Assembly: GCA_017459675.1 (NCBI GenBank)
Contig: JAFUCM010000014.1
Coordinates: 1-56,399 of the forward strand
Origin: Eubacterium sp.
Lineage (GTDB): Bacteria; Bacillota; Clostridia; Lachnospirales; Lachnospiraceae
Length of the DNA: 56,399 nucleotides
Direction of reading: 5' to 3'
Shown piece after piece: positions 1 through 14,700 of this stretch (position 1 is the stretch's first letter; each line of letters begins with the position of its first letter). Below the pieces are notes generated by a model. It saw only the letters and a list, made by a program, of their open reading frames with translations. It was not told the DNA's origin and made no database searches. Made by a program: the position numbers and the translations under genes.

Positions 1-3000
1 CCAGAGACAGGATCTCTTCATTTTTCATCGCGCTGAAGTCAACATAGATGTTGCTGTGCTGCACCTTTCCGTGTTCGGTCTGGAGATAGGTGATACCGTT
101 GTATATGACTGTCACCTCTCCGCCTGTCACCTTGATAACATTCGGATTTTCTGCAGCGGTTCCGATATCGTCCCAATCCACATTGACAGTAACTATTTCA
201 CCGGATTCATCGATGGTCTCATTGTAGTACCAGTATTTTCCGTTCAGATCCACCGCAATATGGTCGGTAAGAATCTGCGGCCGTATCGGCTGGTTCATGA
301 GAACCTTAACTGTCGGATGTGTGGCCGGATCCAGCGCATGCTGCTGTTCAAACAGTTCTTTCAGTCCTGCAATCGCTTCTTCAAGTTCCGCGATCTGCTG
401 TGCCTTCTCTTTGTCAGTCAGGTTCTCATCGTTCTGTACAGTTTCGATCTGCTGCTCTTTTTCTGCGATCATTGCTGCCGTGGCAGCTGCTTCTGCTCCG
501 AGAGCCTTCAGGTTCGATGCCACCACATTGGTGGATGTGTAGACTTTGCCGTCAAACTTGGAAGCAAAGATTGCTCCCGTGTATGGATTCTTGACCTCCT
601 CGTTGACTTGCGCGACCAGACCGCTCTTGGTCAGATACAGTGTTTCGGTCAGCTGATAGCTGTCCTTGTCATCCACCGTTGTTACCGTGTTGGAAGGCAG
701 CTCCGTTGAGTGAAGTTCGATACCCGTAACCTCACCCGTGAAGGTCAGGTTTGGTCCCTTTTCTTCCGGAGAACCGAAGCGGAGTACGAGCCGCATCGGC
801 GCCTCCTTTTCCAGCGGAATGACATAGCTTTCCTTCTTGTTGAAGTCAAGCGAGCCTGTCGTACCGTCTTTGAACGTGACATCAAATTTATCCGTCACCA
901 CATCGATCCACCACTCTCTCGTCTGGAGGTCCGTATTTACAAGGGTTGTCGATGGATCCTCTTTGATGTAGACGCCAGCCTTACTGCTGCCTCTGAGCTT
1001 GCGGTCGGTCATCTCCTCTATCGTCTGACCAGCGCTTCCCGATTCAATTCTGTAGACGCTCTTCTGACCAATCCTCGAATCATCTGCTCTGTTCGCGATT
1101 GTGTTGTAATCACTCTTGTAAGTATAGAGGTTGTAGGTCGTGTTATTCGCCTCATACGTAATCGGTGTGAGTATCGTCAGCGCTGAACCTGCTGTCTGGT
1201 CGACCTTCAGTCCGGAGTAGATATTACTCAGGTAACTGAATTCAAAAGAGTCAAGTATCCATTCCATCTCAGGGTTATATCTCCAGTAACACTGATCCAT
1301 GCCGTATCCATACCCTGGCTCATTGCTAAATGAACCGCTGATTACATAGAGGAACTGATCCATTCTTTCTGAATTCGTGAACAGGATACCTTCGACAGTG
1401 GATGCTTCTTCCCCTTCTCCGTAAGTATAGCTTACCGAATTGCCTGTCCAGTCACCTTCCACAGGCAGCGCATGCCACGTCAGCCAGTATGTGCTGCCGT
1501 TTGGTCCAATTACATGGTCAGTCTCCTTCCGAAGCACTCTGATGGATGTGCTGCCGGACGTCACCTGGACCGAAACGTAATAGTCTTCCATGCCGGTGAT
1601 AGTCGTCCTGCCGCTGGTTTCTTTCGACTCGTAATAATTGTAATAGTTGATTCTGCCGGTGCTGTCCGAACTCCTGACAAGCTCAGAGGGCCGGTAGCAG
1701 CCGATGTTGTTGGAATCACTTATTGTAATTGTCTGTTCAGCAGAACCCAGAAGCTTATTGAGCGCCTCATCTGTATTTAGACTGACGAACTCATCGATTA
1801 TCCTGATGAAGTCCGTCGGTGCCGTGCTGTAGAGCCGTGTATACTCCCAGTCACCCCAGGTACCATCCTCCTGTTTTGCCTGGATCGCATACAAACCGAA
1901 TACATCTTCTCCCTGGCTATCCGAATTATCGAAGGGGCTGTAGAAGATCTGCGCACTGTTGTCGATTGCGCAATACAATGAGCCCAAAAATCCACGTTCG
2001 TGGTAACTCGGCTCGCCGTATTCGTCTTTCTCCTCCCACTTGTATACAAGCGTCAGATTATTTCCTGAGTACTTCCACAACTGTTCCATTTCGCTGCCGT
2101 TGACTTCCAACTTATACAGACCGTCCGTGACTGAGACGACATCCGTCTTTTCGCCCTGCGAAATCTCGAAGATATTAATCGATGTCACAGCGCTGCTGCC
2201 GCTGCCGGTTGTCTTCACGCCTACGTATCGATCCTCTAAGACGTCAAGGATTCTGCCTGTCGATTCATCCGCGATATACAGATGGTAGTACGTGGTTCCG
2301 TCTTTTCCGTCATCAACCTCCTTATCGGTCTTGAAGCACATTTTACCGGTTATGCCGCCGATGGTATAGGTCATGTCACTGCCCGTACTTGTCCTGAGCA
2401 GGTAATAGCCGGTATTTGTGAGTTCATGGTGCGGCTCGATCGTTACCTTTTCGCTGTGCTCGCCTTCTTCATCCTCCCAGCGTTCTTCGTACTCGCCGGT
2501 CGGATCTCCGTCCTCGTCAAGGATCGGGTAGATGAACCGCTTCTTGCCGTTCTGCATGACAGCATAGCGGTCGCCCAGCACGTCTCTCTCGTTGGAGATC
2601 GAAGCCGAGATTGACTGCAGCTGATAGTACTCGATGTGGAGCCTGTACTGGTTGGCCTGGATCGGCAGCTCGTGCCACTTATATTTGACCTTGCTGACGA
2701 TGTAAGTGGGTTCGGTAAAGACAAATGTGCCGTCACCGGATTCGAGAAGGTGTTTAGTGGAATAGCCTTCGACCCATGCTTCCAGAAGCGGCTCCGCCGT
2801 AATGCCGGCCTCCCAGTAGTAATTTGCCAGCTTCTCGTAGATTTCGTGGTTATCGCCGTTCTGTTTGTCAAGCGTCCATCCGAGTGGTGTCTCTTTCACA
2901 TGCAGCGTCGTATAACCAGTACTTGAGGAACTGTCCTTAACCTCGTAGCTTAAGACATCACCGCTGTGGGAAACTTTTACGGTGAACGTGCTGCCGAGGA

Positions 3001-5760
3001 ATCTGGAGACGATATGATCATCCTTTTCGTGGGGTACATACAGTTTATCCTTTTTCAACAGCTGGACGCCGTAGTCTGCTCTGCCGTTGCCCCAGAACGC
3101 CGCATCCTTACTCTGATTGACACGGTAGTTCCCGTCTTCAGTTTCCACACGAGCATCCTCTCCGCTTCCCTTAACCATCAGGTTCTTAAACATGTCCATA
3201 TTGATGACATCGTTTTTTTCGTCATCCACAAGACCCGCGATCTGGTAGAAGTATACCTGATCGACATCTTTTCTCGTATCAAGAGCCGCGATGAAGATCT
3301 GATTCTTCTCATCGGTTTCCCTGAATGTGTCGAAGTTCAGTGTCTGGCCGGTCAGCTTATAGAAGATCTTGTTGTCCCATGTGCTTTCCTTTTCGTTCTT
3401 TCCGACATACGAAAGCGTGTAGTTCGAATCTTCGACCAGTTCCTTATTGCCCTTATTACTCTGTTCAACTTCCGGATTCGTATCCGATGTGATGCGAATA
3501 ACAATGGCTGCACTGTCACTGCCGCTGAAAAGGCCATTATCGCTCAGCCAGCTTGCCTTGACTGCCCTGAGCAGCACTTCAAAGGAGACCTCTTTCTGAA
3601 CATCAAGCGTGCCGGTCTCGAGGTTAATCGTGATGCCTGCTCCGATGTCGATGGATTTCAGTTTGGTTGTTTCCACTTCGTCATAATGGAACTCATAGCT
3701 GCCGACCTCTGCGATCGTGCCGCCTTCCTCGATCCGCATCACGTTGCCATCTGCATCCATGTAGATAAGTGTTCCGTTCGGCAGCTCGTATGTGGAGTTG
3801 CCGGTAACCGGATCGTACACGGTCAGATAGGTCTCAAGCATCTCGCGGCCGGTCAGCACATAGTCCTTTGCCAGCTTGACAGTCTTGCCCTCGCCGTACT
3901 CGAGCGTTCCCGGAATCGGGATGGTCACAGAGCCGACGCCATCTGTCGTATACAGATCGCGGCCTGTCTCCATGTTCACGATCACATTTCCGTTCTCGGA
4001 CAGTATCTTTGTGATGTCGAGTTCAAGCCGGTCCTCGCCGGAATTGTCGACGTTGTCGAGACTGCTTACCGGGATGATGCGGACCGCGGTGAGTTCCATA
4101 TCTACGTCGCCCGCGGCGGACGCGTCAATGACACCTGCGCCATCCGCGCCTTCCACAATCCATACGTAGAATGGAATTTCTACCAGATTATCTTTTTCAT
4201 CCTTCGCGTCGTTTCCGATCTGTGACGCGCCGCTGACAATCAGCTTATGCGCCCAGAGCGGACGGATCGGATCGCTGTCTTCCACTTCTGTTGTCGGAGA
4301 CATGATTCTCTCCACATCAAGAAGTTTTCCGCCTTCTTTTCCTGTCCACTTAAAGGTAGCCGTGCCGTTGTAAAGCGGGATGAGACCCTTTAGTTCGACG
4401 TTTCCGGTGCCTTCCGTTGTTACCGTAAGATACGGGATATAACCCGGATTCTGCGGTTTGACAGTGGTTCTTGTGTCATTGATGAAGACCCTCGGATTAA
4501 CGAAGCCTTTGTTCTCGAAGCTGATGTTGTTCAGCACAAGGTTGTAGGCTTTGCTGCCGGCAGCCGCGTCATTTACCGTGCGGTTGGTAATTACCACGAA
4601 CGGGATCACCGACTGGTCATAGACTTTCAGGTCTGTTACCTTACCGTTCAGTTTTGCGTAGCCCGGCAGGTAATTGTTCAGGTCTTTGAGTATAACCGTA
4701 TCTCCGGCAATGGATTTGACCGGATCCTCATTCTTGACGCCGACCTCGCGGATAAGCGGTTCGACACCGCCGTGGCTGCTGACATCGACATAGATGCCGC
4801 CAGCCGCGTCGCCGAGATACAGCTTCGGTGAAGTCATCACCATCTGCTCATAAATGATCGGGTTTCCTTCATCGTCTTCGGTTCTGTAGTTAAAATGGTT
4901 CGAGCCTTTTTCATCCTTATGGATAAATCCGCCTGTCTTCCGCTCACGGTTGATGCGGTTGCTCGTCATAGCGTCAGTATCAACTTTGAGGTAAGCACCC
5001 TTGTAGGTGAATCCGCTGCCGATATTGACTTTTGTAAAGACATTGGTATCAATATTTCCGGTTGCATACGCTTTGCCGATTGCATTCAGCTGGACACGGG
5101 AGTAGCTGTGGATATTGCCGCCGCTGACATAGTCAGGCTGTGTATCGGCAATGATTTCCGTCAGATCGTGTCCGATCACCGTGAGCCTGTCGGTTGTAAC
5201 AGTAGCTGTGATCGTCGAGGTGATGTCATTATTTGCATCGATATTACCGCCAAGCGCAGATCCCTTTGCGTACGCGTAGATGTATTCATCCAGTTTGCCA
5301 ATCTGGCCTTTGATGTAGACGTAACGGCCTTCGATCACAGTTTCCGAACCTGCCGCCGTTCCGATTGTGATATCGGAGGACAGCTGATTGGTCACTGTGT
5401 TCTTGACATCCGGTCTCACGCCGATGCCCGAGCAATCGGAGCTGGAACGGATTACCATCTCTTTGACCGATGCGTCACTTCTGATTGTAACGGTGTTGAA
5501 GCGGTCTGTGATCTTCACGCCGCTGCCGATGATGATGTCAAGATCGTTGTAAACATCGACAACCGTGCGGATTGTGCCGAGGTCAACTACGCCGCCGGTA
5601 TCGATCTGGGCTCTCGTCGTGATGGTATCCTTTGTACCGCCGTAATTGATGATTTCGATGTCGCCGTAATCAGCCGTCAGCCTGGAGCCGTCGGCGATCG
5701 TGATCCTGCCGGTGCGGTACAGTTTATTCTTTGCCTCCAGGGTATCACCTGAGAAGAATC
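1..5760 (-). other. Non-repetitive C-terminal part of the giant protein, truncated by the window edge
   Basis: From about residue 7230 the adhesin rhythm fades into a mixed region. It has Ig-like or cadherin-like pieces (for example VRIIPVSSLDNVDNSGEDRL and ITINLETGTLDV), long Tyr/Trp-containing segments without repeats, and near the edge an Ala/Glu-rich probable coiled coil at about 330-500 (EKEQQIETVQNDENLTDKEK). The last visible residues are KNEEILSL. No LPXTG, SLH or choline-binding motif is visible before the edge, so the mode of attachment is unknown. Confidence 0.7.
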
Positions 5761-8700
5761 CTCCGCCGGCAGCGAGTGTATTTGAATTCATTGTGGCAGA
5801 GGGATCATTAATGATCCTGATACCTTCTTTTGCTGTCAGGGAACCTGCAATCTCCACGGTGTTGTCCGTGTAGACCGTATTGTCACCCTTTGTATAATTC
5901 GCTTTAACACCAAATCCGATGGTTGTTCCGTTTGCATTACTGTCTGCTGTCAGGACATCATTTGCTTTTACAATGATGTCGCCGTCCGCGATGATGACTG
6001 AGTTGTTCTTGATGTAGGCATCGGTATTGTAGTAGCTCAGAGTCGGAAGTATCGAAACGTCGACACTGGCTACGGAAATGACCAGCCCCTTTTCAATCTT
6101 TGCCCGCGCTCCGCCGGTATTCTTTGCGTCGACATTGACATGGCCGCCGGCTTTGATGACCGTGGCGGCTGTGCCTCCGATGCCTGCGCTGACTTTCTGC
6201 GGAGTCTTCTTCGTATGGGTGTAGCCTGTAATCAGTTTGGTCAAAGGATCTACATTTTCTTCCGTGGTAAAATAGCCCACACTGGATTGTGCCTTTGCGT
6301 ATTTCACATTGACAACGCCGAGGTTTCCGCTGCTCTTGGACTCTGCATTAGAATCGGTGTTGCCGAAAGCAGTAACGTCTACATCACGCAGCGCGGTAAT
6401 ATCTGCCCCGCTGATGTACGCGCTGACGGTATCCTGCGTGTAAGCATAGGTGCTCATGCTGCCGACGGATGCAAGGCCGATCGAGAATGCCGTCGTCGCC
6501 TCCGCTTTGGACTGGCTGCGCGTGTTGGCATCCACGATGACATCACCGCCCGTGACGCTTCCGTTCTTATCGCGGGAACCTACAGTATATTTGCCGCCGG
6601 TGATATAAGCAGTATTGGAGGTCTTTGTTGCAGCTTCCGCGTAGTTGACCTCGACGCCAACGATATTAATTTTGATATCTTTATTGGCTCCACCTGCCGA
6701 AGGACCGGTGATGGCATTTGCCACCGCACCGTCGTTTTTGCCTGCTCCATCGCTCTCATCGCGGAAGAGGGACTTCACAGTCAGGTTGGTTCCGATCGCA
6801 CTGTCCGTGCCGGTCATATTGAGGTATGCTTTCTGCCCCGCTGTTAATGTGCTGTGGACGACATTAACACCAACGTCAATCGCACTGACTGTCACACCCT
6901 TGCAGACCGTTGCGTCCGCCTTAATATTTCCCTTTGCAAGAATCTGTGCAAATGTCTTTGTCTTCACACTGCCCGTTCCGCTGACGCCTGCCGTGCTCTT
7001 TGCGCCGACCGTCGCCGTGGAAATGTTGGAATCAATCGAAACGACTGACAGCTTGACGCCGCCGACTGCCTGGGCTGTCTCGGAATTTGCCTTTGCCAGA
7101 TATTCGGTTGTAACGCTGAGTGATCCGACATCGATGTCCCTGCAGTTTGTCATTTCCGCATTAAATTCCGCGTCTGTCTGGGATTCGGTGACCATAAGGC
7201 CGAAGCCGAAGAGTTCCACGCTGCTGCCGCCTTTGATACCCGCATGGGATACCGCGTTGCCGGCCGAATTGACAATGAACGCGCCGGTTACATCAAACTT
7301 CGCGTTGTCCGATGTCGCGTTGGACTTAAAGTTTGCCCGCGCGATGGAGGTGTTTGCCTCAATGCTGAGACCGGCGAGCTTGAATCCCGAGCCGCCTTCG
7401 CCGCCGACGCCCTGCAGAGCCTCAGCCGCAACATCTGTCTTGCTTTCATTAAACTTCGATACAATTGTAACCGCTCCTGCCTTCACATCGACACTGTCGA
7501 TACGGGCTGTCTGTGTGCCGGTGAGGTCCGCTACGACCACGTTGATGGCAATGTCTACAACACTTGCCTTAAGTTTTGGTGCAGCGAATGTCGCATACGC
7601 CTTGCCGGTTCCTGTTGCCTGTACTGTCACCGTGCCGCGGATTGCTGTCGCACTGCCTTCCGGTTTAGTTTCCACGGTGAGCTTGCCGCCGCTGCTGCCC
7701 GCAATGTATGTATCGGCTGTTGTCGCTGCCTCTGCGAGAGCTACGTTAATACCAACGCCCAGCAGGTTTGCTGAAACGCCTCCGCTCGCAACGGCGCTCA
7801 GTGCGTCTGCGTATGTGTCATAGGTGCTTGTGACACTGATGTTTGCCGCTTTGACTTCTTTGCTTCCCGTGTCGATGCCTGTCCGAAAATCGCCGTCCGC
7901 AAAGGCGAACACCGTAGTCATGACGACTGAATAGAAGCCCAGATCGCTGCCGGTTGATACTGTCGCGATCGAGTAGGACTTACTGTCGTTGTTGACGGTG
8001 AGGTTGCCTGTCAGAGTAATCGCTGCGTTATCCGTGTACGCGTAGTTCTTCGCGTGGAAGTCGGCCACGGACACATTTGCGGTTCCGCTGGCGTAGCTGA
8101 CACTGATGCTGTCGGTGCCGTCGTTTCCGCCGCCTACGGTCGCCAGCGCTCCGGCGACAGATTTTTCGGTGTCAACAACGTTGAGCCCTGATTCTTTTTG
8201 AACGATCTTATCAGCCTTATTCATATCTGACTGTACGCTAAGGGAACCCGCATTGAGAGTTACATTTCTCACGAAGGTTTCCTGAACAGTCCGGTTGAAT
8301 GCTGCGGTCACATTTGCCGCAATACTGACACAGCTGAGACTGAGCTGCGGTGTCTTGACTTCTGCTGTCGCGTGTGACTGACCGTCTGATTTCACTCTGA
8401 CACTGCCGTCAGCTATAATTGTGCCGCTGCCGGAAATGCCTGTATTGACGTTTGTGCCGTTGTACGCAACTGCCGTGTTGACACCGACGTTGAAGAAGGA
8501 GACATTTACGCCGCCCACTGCCGGTGTCACCGCAGCATTTGCGTCAGAGATGAAATCGTTATTAATGGTCAGGCTGCCGATGTTCCAGACGCCTTTCGCT
8601 ACCGCTTCCGCATTGAAGCTGCCTTCCGCCATGGAGAATCCAAGGAGGACACCCACAGAGACTACACCGAAACCGATGTTGTCAATATCGATATCTGCGG

Positions 8701-11700
8701 TAGACTTGCCGCCGCCTGTGACAGAGACTGTCCCGGCTGTCAAATCCTTCACGCTGAGCTTCGCTGTGTTGGTGCAGTCGGAAACCGCCGTGCCCGCGCT
8801 CGCGTTTACAGATGCGAGGCCGATACCCGCGCTGAACAGGTATGCCTTCGCCATCACATCGTCAAACTTGATTTCATGAGAGACCTGCGTTCCGCTTTCA
8901 TCCTCTGTCTTCTTTTTGTAGAGAGACTTGAATGTGTATTTGTCTCTGGAGCTGCCTGCTCCGTTCTGTGTCGATACGACACTGACCGGTCCCTTCGCGC
9001 CTTCCTCGTTCTGGATGGTGACCGTACCTGCCATGTCCACGTCTGCCCGCTGCAGATATTTGTTGATCGCGATTGCGAGAGAGACATTGACAGATGCGCC
9101 GCCCGCCGCCGCGCTGTAAAGCGCCGCGTAGGAAAGTCCGCGTCCGTTTGCACTGACCGCCAGACCCTTTGCAGTGTCTGTCAGTGCCAGTGTTCCGCTG
9201 CCGCCGTTGAGCAGTGCCTCGTTTTGGCCCATATTGAGGGCGAGGCCAATGTTCACATTGACTGCTACGCCGCCGGCGGCGCCGGTAATGCCAAGGACGT
9301 TTGCCTGCGGATTATTCGGCTTGTCAGCCGTACCCGCGTCAATTGCCAGGCTTCCTGCCTTCATTGTAACGCCGGTCGTATCGACAATTGCCTTGTTCTG
9401 GCTTCCGATGTAAGCGACTGCCACAGACGCGCCAACCGCCACGCCGCCGATGACGATGGAGGTGGAGATCACCTCCGTCTCGCCGGTGAGGATCGCCTTC
9501 ACAGCTGCGTCTCCGGTAAGCTCTACCTGCATCCGCTGCAGGGAAGCAATGTTTTTGATGTGTCCGAGTGCCACGCCTACGAGCGCGTTGACTGCCACAC
9601 CGCCGACGCCTGCCGCCACTGCGAATACCTTAGTATCGCCGTTCGCGGTTGCATTTATTGCCAGCGATTTCGCTGTTATCTTGCCCGGGGTGCCCGGTAC
9701 CTGCGTTGTCGCATCCGGATCGATACCGACATAAGAAACCGCGTTGAGCTTGTTGGTCACCACCGAGACAGTCGCGTTGACTGCCACGCCGCCGAGGGCT
9801 ACGGAGATGATCATTGTTTTTGCTTCGCTGCTGACGTCGTGTGATACCGTCACGGCAGCATCTGGAGAATTGATCGTGACGCCCCGCTCGATGCGGCTGC
9901 CCGCGTCGGTGCGGTTGATTGCCAGCGCGACACCCGCGTTGACTGCCACGCCGCCGGCCGCAAGGGCTGCCGCTGCGACGGACGCGTTTGTCGTTCCGGT
10001 TGTCTTTACATTGATTTCTTTTGCGACATCTTTGATGTTCGCACTGCCGGCGATGCCTGCCTGTGCCTTGCCTTCAAAGTAAGCCACACCTGCAGAGGCG
10101 TTGACGCCGACCGCTCCGGCCGCTACACCGATGGTGATCGTCTGGACGGTTCCGAAATCCATGTTTGCTTCTACATTCAGCTTCTGTGCAGCTGCCGCGC
10201 CCTGCTGCGCCGCTGCCACATTGCCTTTCATAACGGCCTGTACGTCTGAGTAGACCATCAGGACCGCCACGTTGACAGCCACGCCTACCATACCGCCGGC
10301 TGCCGCAACCGCGATCATGCGGATCGTAGATTTCTTCGGTGCCGGCTGCTCAGTGTCGCTGCCGGAGGAATCACCTTCGCCGCCAGTCTGTCCGATGCCT
10401 TCGCCGGAGGAATCACCTTCGCCGCCGGTCTGTCCGGTACCTTCGCCGCCGGTCTGCCCGGTACCTTCACCGGAAGAATCAGTCTGCGTATCTTCTGCCG
10501 CGCTGTTGTCGGTCTTTTCAGCGTTGGCGACATCCTTATCCGCCTTTTCATTGCTGCCTTTGATCGTTTCCGAAGACAGCGGGTTGTTGTCACTGTCGTC
10601 GGCCATGTCGCCGAGTCTTCCGACCTGCTCGTCCGTATCCACATTTCCGGATCCGGAAGAAGCTCTCACAGTGATGTCTCCGCCTGCCGAAAGCGTCGCT
10701 CCTTCATCCACGCGCGCCTGCACGTTGGAGTGGAGAACTGCCACGCTGACGCCGACGCCGACGCCTGCTGTTCCGCCGACCGCCACGGTGCCGGAGATCA
10801 CGAGCGTATTAAGCACGTCTGTGCTGATCACATCGATCTTGCCCGCCGCGGTCACCCTGCTGCCGCTGCCGATGACTGCACTGATCGAATCCTTGAGATT
10901 GCCGATCGGCTGTCCCGCATAGCTTGTGCCGCTGCCGTTTGCCGTGTTGTCGAAAGCTGTCGGATCATAGGTCGTAGTTGCTGCCAGATAGGTGTCGGTA
11001 TCCGGATCATAGTAATATTTCTGCGCATTTATCCGATCCGGCATTGCTGTACTTTCATTGTACGGGATATATCTGCCGGAATTGTGCTGAACGTACTCCG
11101 GCATTGCATAGAAGGAATAACGGATGCCGTCGTAACTGCTGTTTGCTTTGATCTTCTTTCCTTCTTCGTCGTAGGCACCGTTTTCATCCTCGTACCGGAG
11201 ATATTTCTGTGCCGCCAGAATATTCTGCCATCTCGCCCGGCTATCTTTGTCCTTGGGGACCGTGACATCCGGGTTAAACCACACGTAGTTATCCCCATCC
11301 GGCAGATACAGTTCTCTTTCGGGAACGATGGTGTACAGCTCTGCATAATAGCTATCGGTACCCTTGTCATACCAGTATTTCTGTTTGTTTACCTGATCCG
11401 GCGTTGCCGTACTCTCATTGTACGGGATATATCTGCCCGAACTGTGCTGCACGTACTCCGGCAGTTCGTAGTAAGTATACCGCTTGCCGTCATAAGTGCT
11501 GTCTTCAGAAATCTTCTTGCCGTCTTCGCCGTAGGCACCGTCTGCATCTTCGTAGCGGAGATACTTCTGTGCCTCCAGAAGCGCCTGCCATGCAGCCTGC
11601 GCGTTTTCATCATTTTCGGGAACTTTGTAATCCGGGTTAAACCACTCGTAGTCCTCGCCGTTCTTAACGTACAGTTCTTTTTCGGGAACCATTGTGTACA

Positions 11701-14700
11701 GCTGTGCATGGCCTGGCGCTTCGCTCGCTGTGCCGCCCTGGCCATACTCGCCGTAGTCCTCGGCGCCCGGTCTGCTGCCGTCGCCCTCGAGTGACTGATT
11801 GAATTCGTCTGCGTCCGGCTTGTAGTCTGCCGCAGCTTTGTTTACACCGTTTTCGGTATCAAACGCTGCGTTCAGCTGTGTGCCCGGATCCATGCATTCC
11901 GGTGTCAGATTCTCTTCAACGACCGTGCCGCCGTATGCTCTGAGAACCTTCTTGTGCTCATTCTCTTTGTTGTCCGGGTCGTCTACATACTCGTAATATT
12001 TACCGGTTGCTTCGTCTTTGTACAATGTGATGGTCTTCAGCAGCAGACAGTCTTTATCTGGAATCTCAAATTCCGTCAGATCTTTGCCGTCATACTGGTA
12101 ATAGACGCCATCGCGCTCGTACAGGATAAGACTTGGCTTGTCTTTGATCTTGTATTCGTAGACATCGTATTCAACATCTTCGAATTTCACGGCGCCTTCA
12201 TAATACTCATAGAGTTTGTACTTGACGCCGTCGATCTCATGAATGCCGTAGAGGGTATCGTGCGCATCCTGCGACATCTTGCTGCCTGCAACGACGACCG
12301 TTACGGTAGCGCCGACGCCTGCCACGCCGCCGCCTGCGACGGTTGCCGCCGCGTCAATAATCCTGCGGTCATCATTTGCTTTGACTTCGACATTATTTGC
12401 CTCGATAATATTTGCTGTTCCGATGCTTGCCGAGACGTCGCCAAGGCTGACGCTGACCAGTGCGGTCACGCCTACGCCGGCCGTGCCGCCGACCGCCGCT
12501 GTCGCGACGATTGCGATCAGGTCATATCTGTCGATTGCTTCAATTTTAACATCGCCGTCCGCATAGATTTCAACGCTGCTTCCGGTCTTTGCTTTTGTGC
12601 TGAGCTTTGTGATGATCACGTCGACCGTGCCGCCCACGCCGGCTGTTCCGCCGCCGGAAGCACCGGCCGCGTCTGCTGTCACCAGCTCGGTGGAGGATGC
12701 TTTCACGCTGACACCGCCGCCGATCTTATTGTCTGCGGTGCCGATCTTTGCTCCGTCAAGGATTTCTGCCGTCGTCTGTCCCTGGAAATAGGTGACGACT
12801 GCCACAGCCGATACGCCGGCTGTTCCGCCGACCGCAACGCCGACCGCGATGTTGACCAGTGTATTGTCAGAGTTCGCGGTGACTTCCACGTTCTTTCCTG
12901 CGCGTACTGTGCCGCCGAGGGATGATGTGGTGGTGTCAGAGTAGATCAGCGCGTTTACATCGCCTGCCACGCCGACCGTGCCGCCGCCTGCGAAGCCGAG
13001 TGCCAGAAGAATCAGTTTGCTCTGATCGTCTGTGCCGACTTTGACGGAATCATGTGCGTCGAGTTCACATCCGTTGTCGACGATTGCCTCTACGGTTTTG
13101 CCGAATACGATCGTCGCGATCGTCGCGCCGACGCCCGCTGTCTGGGCCGCCGCAAGCGCTCCGGCAAAGCCGAAGATGAGCGAATCATCCGATGCAAAGA
13201 TGTCGATATTCACGTCCGGAATCTCTGTGGCTTCCGTACTGCCGTCTGAGCCATCCGTACCGGACGCCGAGCCAGACCCGCTTTCATCTGTGCCGGCCGT
13301 GATCTTCGCGCCCTTGCTGACATGTGCCCTGCTTCTGTTCTTGACCACCAGTGTGGTGACGGTTCCGCCGACGGCGACGTTTGCGCCTGCCGATGCGGAT
13401 ACACCCGCCATGACTGTCGTGTCTTTTGTCGTCGCGCCGACATGTACGCCTCTGCGTTTCTTCTCCTTCTCACTGCCCGGTGCGGTCAGTCCCGCGCCGC
13501 CTGCGGCTGCTGCTCCGAAGATGACCGCATTGCCCGCGACTTCTGTTCTCACGTTGCTGTTCAGTACGGATACGCCGATCGTCGCGCCGACGCCCGCCTG
13601 TCCGGAGGAGATGGTAATGCCGCCCGCGAACAGGTAGTTCTTCGTGTCGAGATCACTGAAGATACCGACTGTATCGCCGGCTGTGATCTGAATCGGATCG
13701 CCCGATCCGGTCTGTGTGATCTCACCTGCGCCTGCTTTCTTTTCGATTGCCGCGTCGCCGATGACGGTCTGGATATCGGTGTTGGATACAAATACCGGAA
13801 TCGTGCCGGAAATGCCGACGCCTGTTGTTGCCGCCGCTGCCAGGCCGACGATCACATTGGTATCTGCGCCCGTGGACTGGATCAGTACGTTTCCATCTTC
13901 TGCCGTGACTGTCACACCGTCATGAACGATCACGTAAGCCCTGCGGCTGAGGACGTTGACGACAACTGTCGCGCCGACTGCCGCCGTCTTGCCGCCGATG
14001 CTGACCGCGATGGCCGCCTCGATCAGCTGTGACGATGTGCCGGTCAGGATGTTCACATCCTTCTTAGCCTTTAAGGATGCACCTTCTGCAATATCAACCA
14101 GCGCGTTTGTTTTGGAAACAAGCACGCCAACGGTACCTGCTGCCGCGGCGTCGCCGCTCGGCGCTGCAGACGCGGATGCAAGTACATTGATGAGATTTTC
14201 GTAATTGTCACTCTCGACGGTGATGCTGCCTGCCGTGCTCTCCAGCGCGGCTTTGCTGCCGATCAGTGTCTGTGCGTCGGCATTATCGATGACCACTGCC
14301 ACCGTCGCGCCGACAGCAACCTTGCCCGTACCGCCGGAAGCGGACAGGGAGACGAGAATGATGTCGGTGTCGACAGCACTCTTAATCGTAACATCGTCTT
14401 TTGCTTTGATCGAAGTATTGCTTCCAACCGTTGTCTTTGCGGTGTTGTCCGCCGCCACAACGTTGAACGCGCCGCCAAGGGTGAATTTGGAATCGCTTCC
14501 TGTGGAAATCGATGCCGCTACCGTGACCACGAGGACGTTTGCCTTAAACTCCGCGGTCTGGTCATAGCCGCCGCCGGCCGCGTTTTCAGCGATGCCGACA
14601 TTGATCGCGGTGCTGCTGCCGACTGTGGATTTGATCTCGTCTTCGTTCTGAAGGAAGGCGATGGTAAGACCGACGCCTGCCTTGGAAGGTGCCGCGCTGA

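Noticed and set aside
2966..4225. Long plus-strand open frame (419 codons) and many similar ones at 6645-7823, 10730-11794, 11954-12925 and 21452-22540
   Set aside because: They are antisense shadows of the giant minus-strand gene. Their translations are rich in Cys, Arg, Asp and His with no family motif, and none has a proper ribosome binding site.
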